Positions 45,174 to 53,147 of a stretch of DNA of 64,000 nt are shown piece by piece. Source of the stretch: Gammaproteobacteria bacterium (GTDB taxonomy: Bacteria; Pseudomonadota; Gammaproteobacteria; Pseudomonadales; UBA5518). A model generated the notes under the pieces. That model did not search any database. It was not told where the DNA came from and saw only the letters and a list, made by a program, of their open reading frames with translations. Numbering within the stretch: position 1 is the stretch's first letter; every line of letters starts with the position of its first letter. The stretch covers positions 1 to 64,000 of the forward strand of contig JADKDK010000001.1 in NCBI GenBank assembly GCA_016718385.1, written 5' to 3'. Both the position numbers and the translations under genes were made by a program.

Positions 45174-46583
45174 ATGAGTCGAGATCATCCCGCCCCCGAT
45201 CCGCGACGCGCCTTACCCTCGGTGGATGCGGGGCTGCAACAGATGGGCGACGCCATCGTCCGCTGGGGCCATGAGGAGGTGAGCCAGGCGATCCGCGGAA
45301 CACTGGCGCAGGCCCGGCAGCAACTGGATCAGGGCCATCCGGTCGAGGTCTCCACCGAGGCTCTGCGGCAGCGGGTGGCGGCAGAGCTGCATGCTCGCCA
45401 CGAGCCCAGCCTGCGGCCGGTCTTCAATCTGACCGGCACTGTCCTCCATACCAACCTTGGCCGCGCTTTGCTGCCGCGGGAATCGGTGGCGGCGATGGTG
45501 GCTGTCGCCACGGCGCCGACGACCCTGGAGTTCGATCTGGCGAGCGGCGAGCGGGGCGAGCGCGACAGTCATGTGGAGTCCCTGATCTGCGAACTGACGG
45601 GTACGGAAGCGGCCACAGTGGTCAACAACAATGCGGCGGCAGTCTTCCTCGTCCTCAATAGCCTGGCCCTGGGGGGCGAAGTCCCTACCTCCCGGGGGGA
45701 ACTGGTGGAGATCGGCGGCTCTTTCCGGGTACCGGAAATCATGGCCCGCTCCGGCTGCCATCTGGTGGAGGTCGGCACCACCAACCGCACCCATCTCGAA
45801 GACTACGCCGCCGCCATCGGCGAGCGCACCGCCCTGTTGATGAAGGTGCACACCAGCAATTACCGCATCGAGGGCTTTACCCATGCGGTGGAGGAAAAGG
45901 CCCTGGCGGCCCTGGCCCGGGAGCATGGTCTGCCCTTCGTGGTGGACATGGGCAGCGGCAGCCTGGTGGACTTCGCCACCCTGGGCCTGCCCGCCGAACC
46001 CACGGCGGCGGCCACCGTCGCTCAGGGGGCGGACGTGATTACCTTCAGCGGCGACAAGCTGCTGGGCGGGCCCCAGTGCGGCATCGTTGCCGGACGCCGG
46101 GAACTGATCGAACGCATCCGCAAGAATCCCCTGAAGCGGGCCCTACGCCTGGACAAGCTCACCCTCGTCGCCCTGGCCGAAGTGCTAAAGCTGTACCGCA
46201 ATCCCGCCACCCTGCGGGAACGCCTGCCCACCCTGCGCCTGCTGACCCGGCCCCTGGCGAACATCGAGGCCCAGGCCCGGCGCTTGTTGCCCGCCATCGC
46301 CGCCACCCTGGCAACCCACTTCCAGGCATCGGTGGTACCCTGCAACAGTCAGATCGGCAGCGGCGCCCTGCCCGTGGACACGCTGCCCAGCGCCGCCATC
46401 GAGATCATTCCTGTGTCGGGCGACGACAGCGAACTGCGCGCCCTGGGCGAGGCCCTGCGGCGCTTGCCCGTGCCCGTCCTGGGCCGCACTTCCCGGGGCC
46501 GCCTGCTGCTGGATTGCCGCTGCCTGGAGACGGAAGAAGACTTTCTCGCCCAGTGGGCGATGCTGCGGGAGTCGCTGGCGTGA
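45174..46583 (+). CDS. selA: L-seryl-tRNA(Sec) selenium transferase
   Basis: A 469-aa SelA, the PLP enzyme that converts seryl-tRNA(Sec) to selenocysteyl-tRNA(Sec) with selenophosphate. It contains FNLTGTVLHTNLGRALLP, ATVVNNNAAAVFLVLNSLA, RTHLEDYAAAIGERTALLMK and the PLP Lys in TFSGDKLLGGPQCGIVAG at about residue 295, the same position as in E. coli SelA. Full length. The stop overlaps the GTG start of selB. The style of the region (frequent GCCCTGG, CCCGGG-type codons) differs slightly from the flanking chromosome. Confidence 0.97.
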   Translation: MSRDHPAPDPRRALPSVDAGLQQMGDAIVRWGHEEVSQAIRGTLAQARQQLDQGHPVEVSTEALRQRVAAELHARHEPSLRPVFNLTGTVLHTNLGRALLPRESVAAMVAVATAPTTLEFDLASGERGERDSHVESLICELTGTEAATVVNNNAAAVFLVLNSLALGGEVPTSRGELVEIGGSFRVPEIMARSGCHLVEVGTTNRTHLEDYAAAIGERTALLMKVHTSNYRIEGFTHAVEEKALAALAREHGLPFVVDMGSGSLVDFATLGLPAEPTAAATVAQGADVITFSGDKLLGGPQCGIVAGRRELIERIRKNPLKRALRLDKLTLVALAEVLKLYRNPATLRERLPTLRLLTRPLANIEAQARRLLPAIAATLATHFQASVVPCNSQIGSGALPVDTLPSAAIEIIPVSGDDSELRALGEALRRLPVPVLGRTSRGRLLLDCRCLETEEDFLAQWAMLRESLA

Positions 46584-48508
46584 TCGTCGCGACGGCCGGC
46601 CATGTGGACCATGGCAAGACCTCCCTGGTCCGGCAACTGACCGGCGTCAACACGGATCGGCTGGAGGAGGAGCAGCGCCGGGGCATGACCATCGCCCTGG
46701 GCTTCGCCTACCGCAAGACGGCGGCCGGCCACACCATCGGCTTCATCGATGTGCCGGGGCACCGGCGCTTCATCAACACCATGATTTCCGGTATCCGTGG
46801 CGTCGATCTGGGCATGCTGGTGGTGGACGCCCACGAGGGCGTCATGCCCCAGACCCTGGAACACCTGCGGGTCATGGACCTGCTGGGAGTGCGCGAAACC
46901 CTGGCGGTGATTACCAAGACCGACCGTGTGACGCCAACGGAGGTGCATGCCCTGGATGCGACGCTGCGAGCTTTGCTCCCCTCGGCCCCTGTGTTTCCCG
47001 TTTCCAACCTGACCGGTGCCGGTATTGCAGAGCTGCAGGGGGAACTCGAAGCCCGCGCCACGGCCACCCAGGCCCGGGCGGTTCGTGGCCACTTTCGCCT
47101 CTCGGTGGACCGGGCCTTCGTGCTCAAGGGCACCGGGCTGATCGTGACCGGTACGGCCATCGCCGGGCGCGTGGCGGTCGGTGACAGCTTGCGCCTGTAC
47201 ACCAGCAAGTCCGGCAGCGCGGGCATCAAGGTGCGGGTGCGGGGCATCCATGCCCAGGACGAGGCGGCCGCCACGGGGCAGGCTGGCCAGCGCTGCGCCC
47301 TGAACCTGGTGGGCGATGTGAGCCGTGACGACATCGAGCGCGGCGACATGCTCGCCGACGCACGCTGCGTGCCCGGCCTGCGCTTCGATGCGTGCCTGCG
47401 CTTGCTCGACGACCTGCCCTTTCCCCTGAAGCATCTCCATCCCGTCAAGCTCTATCTCGGCGCCCGGCGCCTGTCCGCACGGGTGTATTTCCTCGATGCC
47501 GAGACGCCGCCGATTGCTGCCGGAGAGGAGCGGCTGGTGCAGTTCATCCTCAAGGAGCCCTTGCAGGTGTGCTGGGGCGACCGCTTCCTGATCCAGGACG
47601 ACAGCGAAAGCGTGATCCTCGGCGGCGGCGCGGTGCTGAGCCCCCATGCCCCCCAGTGGCACAAGCGCGAGCCCCTACGCCTGGCACGCCTGCGGGCCAT
47701 GAATCGGGAGGAGCCGGCCGGGATTCTGCGTGCGTGGATCGAGGCTGAGGGGCCTCCGGTCGATTTGAACGAATTCAAGGCCGCACTCAATCTCCAGGAC
47801 GTCGAACTCGACGCCCTGCTGGCCTTGCCCGATCTGGCCGAGCGGATGCGCGTGCGGCAGGCCAATGGCGACTGGTTGCTGACCGGGGATGACTGGGCCG
47901 CCCATCGGGCGAGGCTCTATCAACAGGTGGCCGACTGGCATGAAGCCCATCCCATGGATGCCGGCATGCCCCAGGGGAGGCTGTTGCAGGCACCGGGGAG
48001 GCCGCTGCCGGCCGTCTTGGCCGCCGCCACCCTGGAGGCGCTGCTTCAGGAGAAACGCCTGCAACTGGACGGCGGTCTGGTTCGCTGCGCGGACCACCGG
48101 CCCGCTGTGTCGCCCCTGGTCGAGGCGGCCTGGCAGCGCTTGCAGGCCTTCCTGACCCATGGCGGCTTCCGTATTCCCTTGCTCTCGGAAATCGAGCGGG
48201 AACTTCGATTCGACCAGAAGGTGCAGGTCGCAGTGATTGCCACGGCCCTGAAGGCCGGCAATCTGCGGCAAATAAGCCCCAAGCGGGTTGCCCTGCCGGC
48301 AGTGCTGCAACGTCTGGCGGGCGAGATCAACCGCTTGGCGGTCCGGCAGGGCGGCTTCACGGTGATCGAGGCCAAGACCCATCTCGATCTGGGGCGCGAT
48401 CTCACCATCGAGATCCTGGAATATTTCGACAGCATCCATTTCACTCAGCGCAGGGGTAATGGTCGCCGGGTCAGGGACGCGGACCTGCTGCAAAGGATTT
48501 TTGCGTGA
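46580..48508 (+). CDS. selB: Selenocysteine-specific elongation factor SelB
   Basis: A 642-aa SelB that brings Sec-tRNA(Sec) to UGA codons at a SECIS hairpin. The GTPase domain begins at once: VIVATAGHVDHGKTSLVRQL (G1), DVPGHRRFINTM (G3), ITKTDRV (G4). Beta-barrel domains II and III follow (about 175-370), then four winged helices of domain IV (about 375-642) that bind the mRNA hairpin, ending RRVRDADLLQRIFA. The GTG start overlaps the selA stop (GTGA). Full length. The tRNA-Sec gene starts eight bases after the stop. Confidence 0.97.
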   Translation: MIVATAGHVDHGKTSLVRQLTGVNTDRLEEEQRRGMTIALGFAYRKTAAGHTIGFIDVPGHRRFINTMISGIRGVDLGMLVVDAHEGVMPQTLEHLRVMDLLGVRETLAVITKTDRVTPTEVHALDATLRALLPSAPVFPVSNLTGAGIAELQGELEARATATQARAVRGHFRLSVDRAFVLKGTGLIVTGTAIAGRVAVGDSLRLYTSKSGSAGIKVRVRGIHAQDEAAATGQAGQRCALNLVGDVSRDDIERGDMLADARCVPGLRFDACLRLLDDLPFPLKHLHPVKLYLGARRLSARVYFLDAETPPIAAGEERLVQFILKEPLQVCWGDRFLIQDDSESVILGGGAVLSPHAPQWHKREPLRLARLRAMNREEPAGILRAWIEAEGPPVDLNEFKAALNLQDVELDALLALPDLAERMRVRQANGDWLLTGDDWAAHRARLYQQVADWHEAHPMDAGMPQGRLLQAPGRPLPAVLAAATLEALLQEKRLQLDGGLVRCADHRPAVSPLVEAAWQRLQAFLTHGGFRIPLLSEIERELRFDQKVQVAVIATALKAGNLRQISPKRVALPAVLQRLAGEINRLAVRQGGFTVIEAKTHLDLGRDLTIEILEYFDSIHFTQRRGNGRRVRDADLLQRIFA

Positions 48509-48516
48509 TCATCAAC

Positions 48517-48610
48517 GGAAGAGTGATGCTCCCGGTGGGACACCTGGTCTTCAAAACCAGAGAAGCGCCGATAAGGTGCTTGGTGGGTTCGACTCCTACC
48601 TCTTCCGCCA
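48517..48610 (+). tRNA. selC: tRNA-Sec (anticodon UCA)
   Basis: GGAAGAG at 48517-48523 pairs with CTCTTCC near the 3' end, followed by discriminator G and an encoded CCA (48608-48610). The anticodon arm is CTGGT-CTTCAAA-ACCAG with anticodon TCA. There is a long extra arm (AGCGCC...GGTGCT) and a T arm with GGTTCGACTCC-like sequence. Length (94 nt) and plan match bacterial tRNA-Sec. The acceptor reads as seven clear pairs; the eighth is a mismatch. Confidence 0.95.
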
Positions 48611-48650
48611 CTTTCAGACGAAAGACCGCACAGGCGGAGGAGGAGAAGCA

Positions 48651-49670
48651 GTGAGCCACGGCGTACTGGATGACATCGAGAAATGCATGGACAGCGGCTG
48701 GACCGACGGTCTGCCGGTGATTCCCCCCTATGGCAGCCTGGTGGATCCCATGCTGGAGGCCCTGGGTTGGCAAGCCGGCGATGTGGTGGGCGTGATTGCC
48801 GAGCAGAGCATCAAGGTCCGGGCCGAGCAGGCAGCCGCCACGGCAGTGATGGCCGGCTGCAGGCCTGAATATGCACCGGTGCTGCGGGCCCTGGTCCAGG
48901 CCATCCTGGACCCGCTGTTCAATGTAAGCGGCGTGGAAGTGACCACCGGCGGAGCGAGCGTGCTGGTGATCGTCAGTGGTCCGGTGGTCGCGGCACTGGA
49001 CTTCGAACATGAAGCCAATGCAATGGGCGGGGCCAACCGCCGGATCAATGCCACCGTCGGGCGCTTTGCCCAGATGATGCGACTGTTCTGCGGGAGGGGC
49101 GGCGGGGTGCTGGAATCCCACGGCACCATCGGCCATCCCGGGCGCCTGTCGTTCTGCATCGCCGAGCACCCGGAGACGGCCTGGGGGCCTTTTCACACCC
49201 AGTTCGGCCTGCCGGCGGAGGCTTCGGCGGTGACCATCATGGCTACCGAAGGGCCCAACTCCTGCAACAACCACTACTCCAAAACGGGAGCCGGAATACT
49301 GGACACCATCGGCGACTGCATGATGCATTACGGGCAGACGGCGTGGTACTACCGCTCGAGCGGCTTCCTGGTGGCCATTGCACCGGACCACATGGAACTG
49401 GTGAAGCGTGACTTCACCCGCGAGGCGGCGCGGCAGTACCTCTACGAGAATGCCCGGCGGCAGACCGACGATCTGGTGAAGGTGGGGCGGATCGCCATTC
49501 CGCCGCTGGAATACGCCGAGGTGGAACCGGGTGCGATGCGGACACCGCTGAAGTTCATCGAGCAGTTGAGCTTCGTCGAATGCGGGGCGACAGGGGGACG
49601 TTTCTCCGCCGTGGTTCCCCGCTGGGTCGGCAGCCGCAACGTCATCTGCAAACAGATCGAAGGACTTTGA
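48651..49670 (+). CDS. Conserved partner protein of the UGSC selenoprotein
   Basis: A 339-aa cytoplasmic protein that I recognise only as a conserved neighbour-type family, not by a named reaction. It has no signal or membrane helices. Eight cysteines occur, several in Gly-rich settings (AGCRPEY, LFCGRGGGVLES, GPNSCNNHYSK, GDCMMHYG, FVECGATGGRF). The N-terminus SHGVLDDIEKCMDSGWTDGL with PVIPPYGSLVDPML resembles proteins found beside UGSC-family (seleno)proteins. The GTG at 48651 follows GGAGGAGGAG, an excellent ribosome site. It lies between tRNA-Sec and the selenoprotein gene with a 26-base gap, so the two are co-transcribed. Confidence 0.75.
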   Translation: MSHGVLDDIEKCMDSGWTDGLPVIPPYGSLVDPMLEALGWQAGDVVGVIAEQSIKVRAEQAAATAVMAGCRPEYAPVLRALVQAILDPLFNVSGVEVTTGGASVLVIVSGPVVAALDFEHEANAMGGANRRINATVGRFAQMMRLFCGRGGGVLESHGTIGHPGRLSFCIAEHPETAWGPFHTQFGLPAEASAVTIMATEGPNSCNNHYSKTGAGILDTIGDCMMHYGQTAWYYRSSGFLVAIAPDHMELVKRDFTREAARQYLYENARRQTDDLVKVGRIAIPPLEYAEVEPGAMRTPLKFIEQLSFVECGATGGRFSAVVPRWVGSRNVICKQIEGL

Positions 49671-49696
49671 ACCAGGATTTTTTACGGAGGTGAAGA

Positions 49697-50284
49697 ATGA
49701 GCAAGCCCATGACCGAGAAACTGCCGGCCCGGCAACTGGCGAGCTGCGGCGACGTCAGCTGTGAGGTGTTGGTGAATCCCATCCCGCGGCCGGAGCCCGA
49801 TCCCATCAAGATCACCCTCAAGCCGAAAGTCCCCCGGGTTACGCTGCTGGACCACAAGAAGCCCAATTCCCTGGCCATCATGCAATTTGCCCGGCAAATC
49901 CTGCAGGAGCGTGGCATCGAGGTCCACGAGCGAATTCTGCAGAAGGACGACGCCAGCACACCCATGCCGGCAGCTCTCCTGGCATCCCTGTCGCAGGAGC
50001 CGGGCCTGGTCCTGTGCGGTGTCTCCGATTGAGGCAGTTGTTCGTCGGGCAGTTCGCTTGACGCCATTGCTTTGCAGCGGGCCGGTGTAGCCGGCTTCGC
50101 AATCTTGACGCAACCATTCGGGGACCAGGTTGACCGGTGCATGGCCTATCAACCGTCAGACCGGCCGCTCCCCGCCATCGTGATCGACCATCCGACCCAG
50201 ATGGTCGCGCAGGAAGTGCTGCGGCAGCGTGCAAGCCAGATCGCCGACGCCGTGGAACGTCTCTTGAAGGATGAAACACCATGA
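49697..50284 (+). CDS. UGSC-family selenoprotein (in-frame UGA read as Sec112)
   Basis: Read through the TGA at 50030-50032, this frame gives one 195-aa protein; conventional calling splits it into a 110-aa piece and a 70-aa piece. The sequence around the UGA is LCGVSD-U-GSCSSG, so the motif is UGSC, the name of a known family of (seleno)proteins with Sec or Cys at this position. The N-terminal half has ITLKPKVPRVTLLDHKKPNS; after Sec come AGVAGFAILTQPFGDQV and AIVIDHPTQMVAQEVLRQRA. U-x-x-C suggests a redox-active selenenylsulfide. A near-perfect ribosome site (ACGGAGGTGA) precedes the ATG. selA, selB and tRNA-Sec lie directly upstream, and the stop overlaps the next gene (ATGA). The reaction is unknown. 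Confidence 0.9.
50033..50063 (+). promoter_or_regulatory. Candidate bacterial SECIS hairpin
   Basis: Ten bases after the UGA, CGTCGGG (50043-50049) pairs with CTTGACG (50057-50063), including two G-U pairs, around the 7-base loop CAGTTCG that carries a GU. The loop starts 18 bases from the UGA, within the 16-37 base range reported for bacterial SECIS elements. Confidence 0.55.
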
Positions 50285-51273
50285 GTACAGGCAAGACTCT
50301 CGCTATCCTCGGCACCGGCATCTACCTTCCACCGGCGCATCCGGTGTGCGAGGTGGCCGCCGCTGCCGGGGCTGACGTGAGCAACTACCAGGGCTGGCCG
50401 AACGTATGCCATGCGCGGGCGGACGACCATCCGAGCACCATGGGGGCCACGGCACTCAAGGGCGCCCTGGCCGATGCCGGCGTAGCTCCCGACGAACTCC
50501 GGCTGGTGCTGTTCGCCGGCATCTCCCGGGACTATCAGCCCTCCTTCTCTGTGGCCACGGAGATCATGACGGCCTGCGGCGCCCAGGGCCACTGCCTGGG
50601 ACTGGACATGACCATCGGCTGCTTGGGCGCCCTGTCGGCCCTGGATATGGCCCAGGGCTGGCTTAACATCCACGGAGGCGGCGTGGCGGCGATCGTCACC
50701 GCCGAACGCTGGTCCTACACGGTGGATCATGGCTCGGTGGCGAGCATGGGGCTCTGGGCCCATGGCGACGGTGCCAGCGCTGCCGTGGTTTCCATCGAAA
50801 ACCGCAAAGACACCAAGGCGATCTTCCACGGGGCGGAATTCACCACGCAGAGCGACCTCAACGGCCTGGTACTGGTCAAGTACGGCGGGACGCGTCATCC
50901 GGTGGCCCCGGCGGGCGCCAATCCCGCAGAGCGCCTGTTCATGGGCGCCTCGCGGGCAGACATCCGCGAGCGCTATGCCTACGGCTATGCGAGCAGCCTC
51001 GAGGCCATGAAGAAGCGCTTCGGCATTTCCCCCAAGCGGGTGATCATCAACCAGACGGCCGCTCTGTTCCTGCAGCTCATCGCCCAGGTGACAGGCATTC
51101 CCATCGAGCACTTTCTGCAGACGGGGCCGGAGACAGGGCACGTCGGCTCGGCGGATCTGCTGATCGGCCTGGATCGCATGCTGAAGTCGGGGCCCCTCCA
51201 GGAACCCTGCTTGCTGGCCAGCAGCACGCCCTACGCTTTCGGTGCGGGGCTGCTGATGCCACCGGCATCCTAG
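50281..51273 (+). CDS. KASIII-like thiolase-fold protein
   Basis: A 330-aa member of the thiolase superfamily, closest in plan to 3-oxoacyl-ACP synthase III (FabH-like). The nucleophile Cys is at about residue 114 (MTIGCLGALSALD). In FabH the next catalytic motifs are HQAN and HGNTSAA; here they read INQTAALF (Asn257) and TGHVGSADL (His287), so His and Asn look exchanged. The C-terminus STPYAFGAGLLM is family-like. The ATG overlaps the selenoprotein stop, so the two proteins are made together. It may acylate or condense a substrate of the UGSC system; that is inference. Confidence 0.8.
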   Translation: MSTGKTLAILGTGIYLPPAHPVCEVAAAAGADVSNYQGWPNVCHARADDHPSTMGATALKGALADAGVAPDELRLVLFAGISRDYQPSFSVATEIMTACGAQGHCLGLDMTIGCLGALSALDMAQGWLNIHGGGVAAIVTAERWSYTVDHGSVASMGLWAHGDGASAAVVSIENRKDTKAIFHGAEFTTQSDLNGLVLVKYGGTRHPVAPAGANPAERLFMGASRADIRERYAYGYASSLEAMKKRFGISPKRVIINQTAALFLQLIAQVTGIPIEHFLQTGPETGHVGSADLLIGLDRMLKSGPLQEPCLLASSTPYAFGAGLLMPPAS

Positions 51274-51366
51274 CGGAAATGGCGGCGATTGCTTCATCTT
51301 TGGCACAAGACCGGCTAACCTGCGGGGCGTAGTGACCAGGCGCCAGTGGCGGGAAACGGAGTCGCA

Positions 51367-52599
51367 ATGGTTTCGATGAGCTACGTGGCCTGGATGGCCG
51401 AGTTCATGATGTCCTACGGGATCTCCCGGGCCGCGTTGCTGAAAGGCACCGGCCTGGAGAACCGGGATTTTTCGGACCCCGATGGCGGGATTTCGGATCT
51501 ACAGCACCTCTGCCTGCTGCGCAACGCCCTGCAACTGAGCCGCGATCCCGCGCTCGGGCTGGCCCTGGGGAGCAACCGGCCCATCTCCACCTTCGACAGC
51601 CTGGGCTTTGCCATGCTGTGTTCGGAGACCCTGCGTGAGGCGATCCAGATGGGATGCCAGTACCAGAAGACCTCCGGACGTTTCAGTGGTCGCCTGGTTT
51701 TTCTTTCCCTGCGCACCGAGGGTGACGAGGCTGTACTGGAGGTCGAGGTGGCCACGGCACCCGATGACCTGGTGCTGTTCGCGGTGGAGGACATGCTGGG
51801 CGGCATCCTCTCCTCGACCCGCTGGGTGACCGGCCGGCCCCTGCCCCTGCGGGAAATTCGCTGCGGCTTTCCGCGCCCGGCCCATGCCGAGGCCTACCGC
51901 CAGTATTTCCCCTGCTCGGTGGTGTTCGATGCCCCCCGTACCCAGGTGCGGTTCGATGCCACGTTTCTGGGCACGCGCCTGCCCATGGCCAGCAGCAATG
52001 CGGCCCGGATCTACCGTGCCCAGTGCGAGAAGCTGATCAACGCCGCCGCGGGGGGCGAGGATGAATGGGTCCGCAACATCCGCACCCAGATGCTGCTGTT
52101 TTCCGACCGCCCGCTTTCCCTGGAGGAATGCGCCGCCCGGCTGGGCGTCAGTCCACGCACCCTGCGCCGGCGCCTGGAGGAACGGGGGGTGTCCTACAAG
52201 GGCATCGTGGACGATGTGCGGGCGGGTCTCGCCCGGAGTTATCTCGAATCGCCCCGGCTTTCCGTCGAGGCTATCGCCGAGCGGCTGGGGTTCAGCGATC
52301 CCACCTGCTTTACCCGTGCCTTCCGGCGCTGGACGGGCATGTCACCGCGGGAGTTCCGCAAACGTGAACCCCGGGCGCCGCCCTTCCTTCTCTCCCGGGC
52401 GTGGCCGCCGGGGCCCCCGTCACACCCGAAGGGCACTCCGGGACCGGGGACCCGTCGAGGGGCAATACGCAGCCAAACTCGATCTCCTCGGTCAGGAACG
52501 ATAAAGCTCCTCCCTGACCGAGGCCAGCCCTACCGGCCTCTGCCCCTCGGCGCTCTGGCTGGTGGCCAACACGCGAACTTTCCTGCCTGGCGCTCGTGA
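51367..52599 (+). CDS. AraC family transcriptional regulator with extended C-terminus
   Basis: A 410-aa regulator with an Arabinose_bd-type N-terminal domain (SYVAWMAEFMMSYGISRAAL, FDSLGFAMLCSETLREAI) and an AraC HTH at about residues 240-335 (LSLEECAARLGVSPRTLRRR, AERLGFSDPTCFTRAFRRWT, MSPREFRK). Family members normally end here; the remaining 75 or so residues are Pro/Arg-rich and without family features, so the original stop was probably lost near 52370. An 11-bp inverted repeat (CCTCGGTCAGG at 52486-52496 with 52513-52523) in this tail may be a relic terminator. It is likely the local regulator of the selenoprotein genes. Confidence 0.85.
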   Translation: MVSMSYVAWMAEFMMSYGISRAALLKGTGLENRDFSDPDGGISDLQHLCLLRNALQLSRDPALGLALGSNRPISTFDSLGFAMLCSETLREAIQMGCQYQKTSGRFSGRLVFLSLRTEGDEAVLEVEVATAPDDLVLFAVEDMLGGILSSTRWVTGRPLPLREIRCGFPRPAHAEAYRQYFPCSVVFDAPRTQVRFDATFLGTRLPMASSNAARIYRAQCEKLINAAAGGEDEWVRNIRTQMLLFSDRPLSLEECAARLGVSPRTLRRRLEERGVSYKGIVDDVRAGLARSYLESPRLSVEAIAERLGFSDPTCFTRAFRRWTGMSPREFRKREPRAPPFLLSRAWPPGPPSHPKGTPGPGTRRGAIRSQTRSPRSGTIKLLPDRGQPYRPLPLGALAGGQHANFPAWRS

Positions 52600-52636
52600 C
52601 GGGGAGACTGCCACACGAGCCGCCGACCCCTCACCG

Positions 52637-53008
52637 CGTATCATCCAGGCGGCGCTGGATGCTGCCTACCAGAATTACCGCGGGCTGCGCAGGAAGGGGC
52701 GAATGCTTGCTACATTCCCGACCTCGCGAAGGTGGACCCCGACATCTACGGCATTGCACTGGTCACCACCGATGGCAGGGTGTACCCGGCAGGAGATGTG
52801 GCGCCCGAGGTGTCGATCCAGTCGATCTCCGGGGTCTTCACCATGGCCAAGGTGATCGAAGATCAGGGTGCCGATGCGTTTGCTGTCAACATGGGCCTCG
52901 ATGCGACGGCCCAGCTATTCAACTCCATTGTGGCGGTGGAACAGTACAAGGGCGCTGAGATGAGCACCATGGTGAACGGGGGATGCGTGACCCTGACCGC
53001 TTTCGATT
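52637..53008 (+). pseudogene. Remnant of a glutaminase gene
   Basis: Glutaminase (GlsA-type, serine-dependent) sequence appears in two frames: RIIQAALDAAYQNYRG, then after a frameshift near 52690 EGANACYIPDLAKVDPDIYG, VTTDGRVYPAGDVAPEVSIQ and SISGVFTMAKVIEDQGADAF up to MSTMVNGG. The catalytic SxxK motif IQSISK has become SISG. Only about the first 110 residues remain. It marks the right edge of the selenocysteine island. Confidence 0.75.
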
Positions 53009-53147
53009 GCGCAATCTGTAGAGTCGGTTGCGCCATCAGTAGAGATCCGTGCCCCCGATGTAAAGAATGCTATGGTTCGGCGCACCAGTTCGGCCCCCGC
53101 GTGCGGGCATGGTCGACAGTGAACACGAGCGACAGGGGAGCGGGCGG

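Noticed and set aside
50072..50284. Separate 70-aa gene after the selenoprotein stop
   Set aside because: It is the in-frame continuation of the UGSC selenoprotein, with no ribosome site of its own, and starts at an internal TTG.
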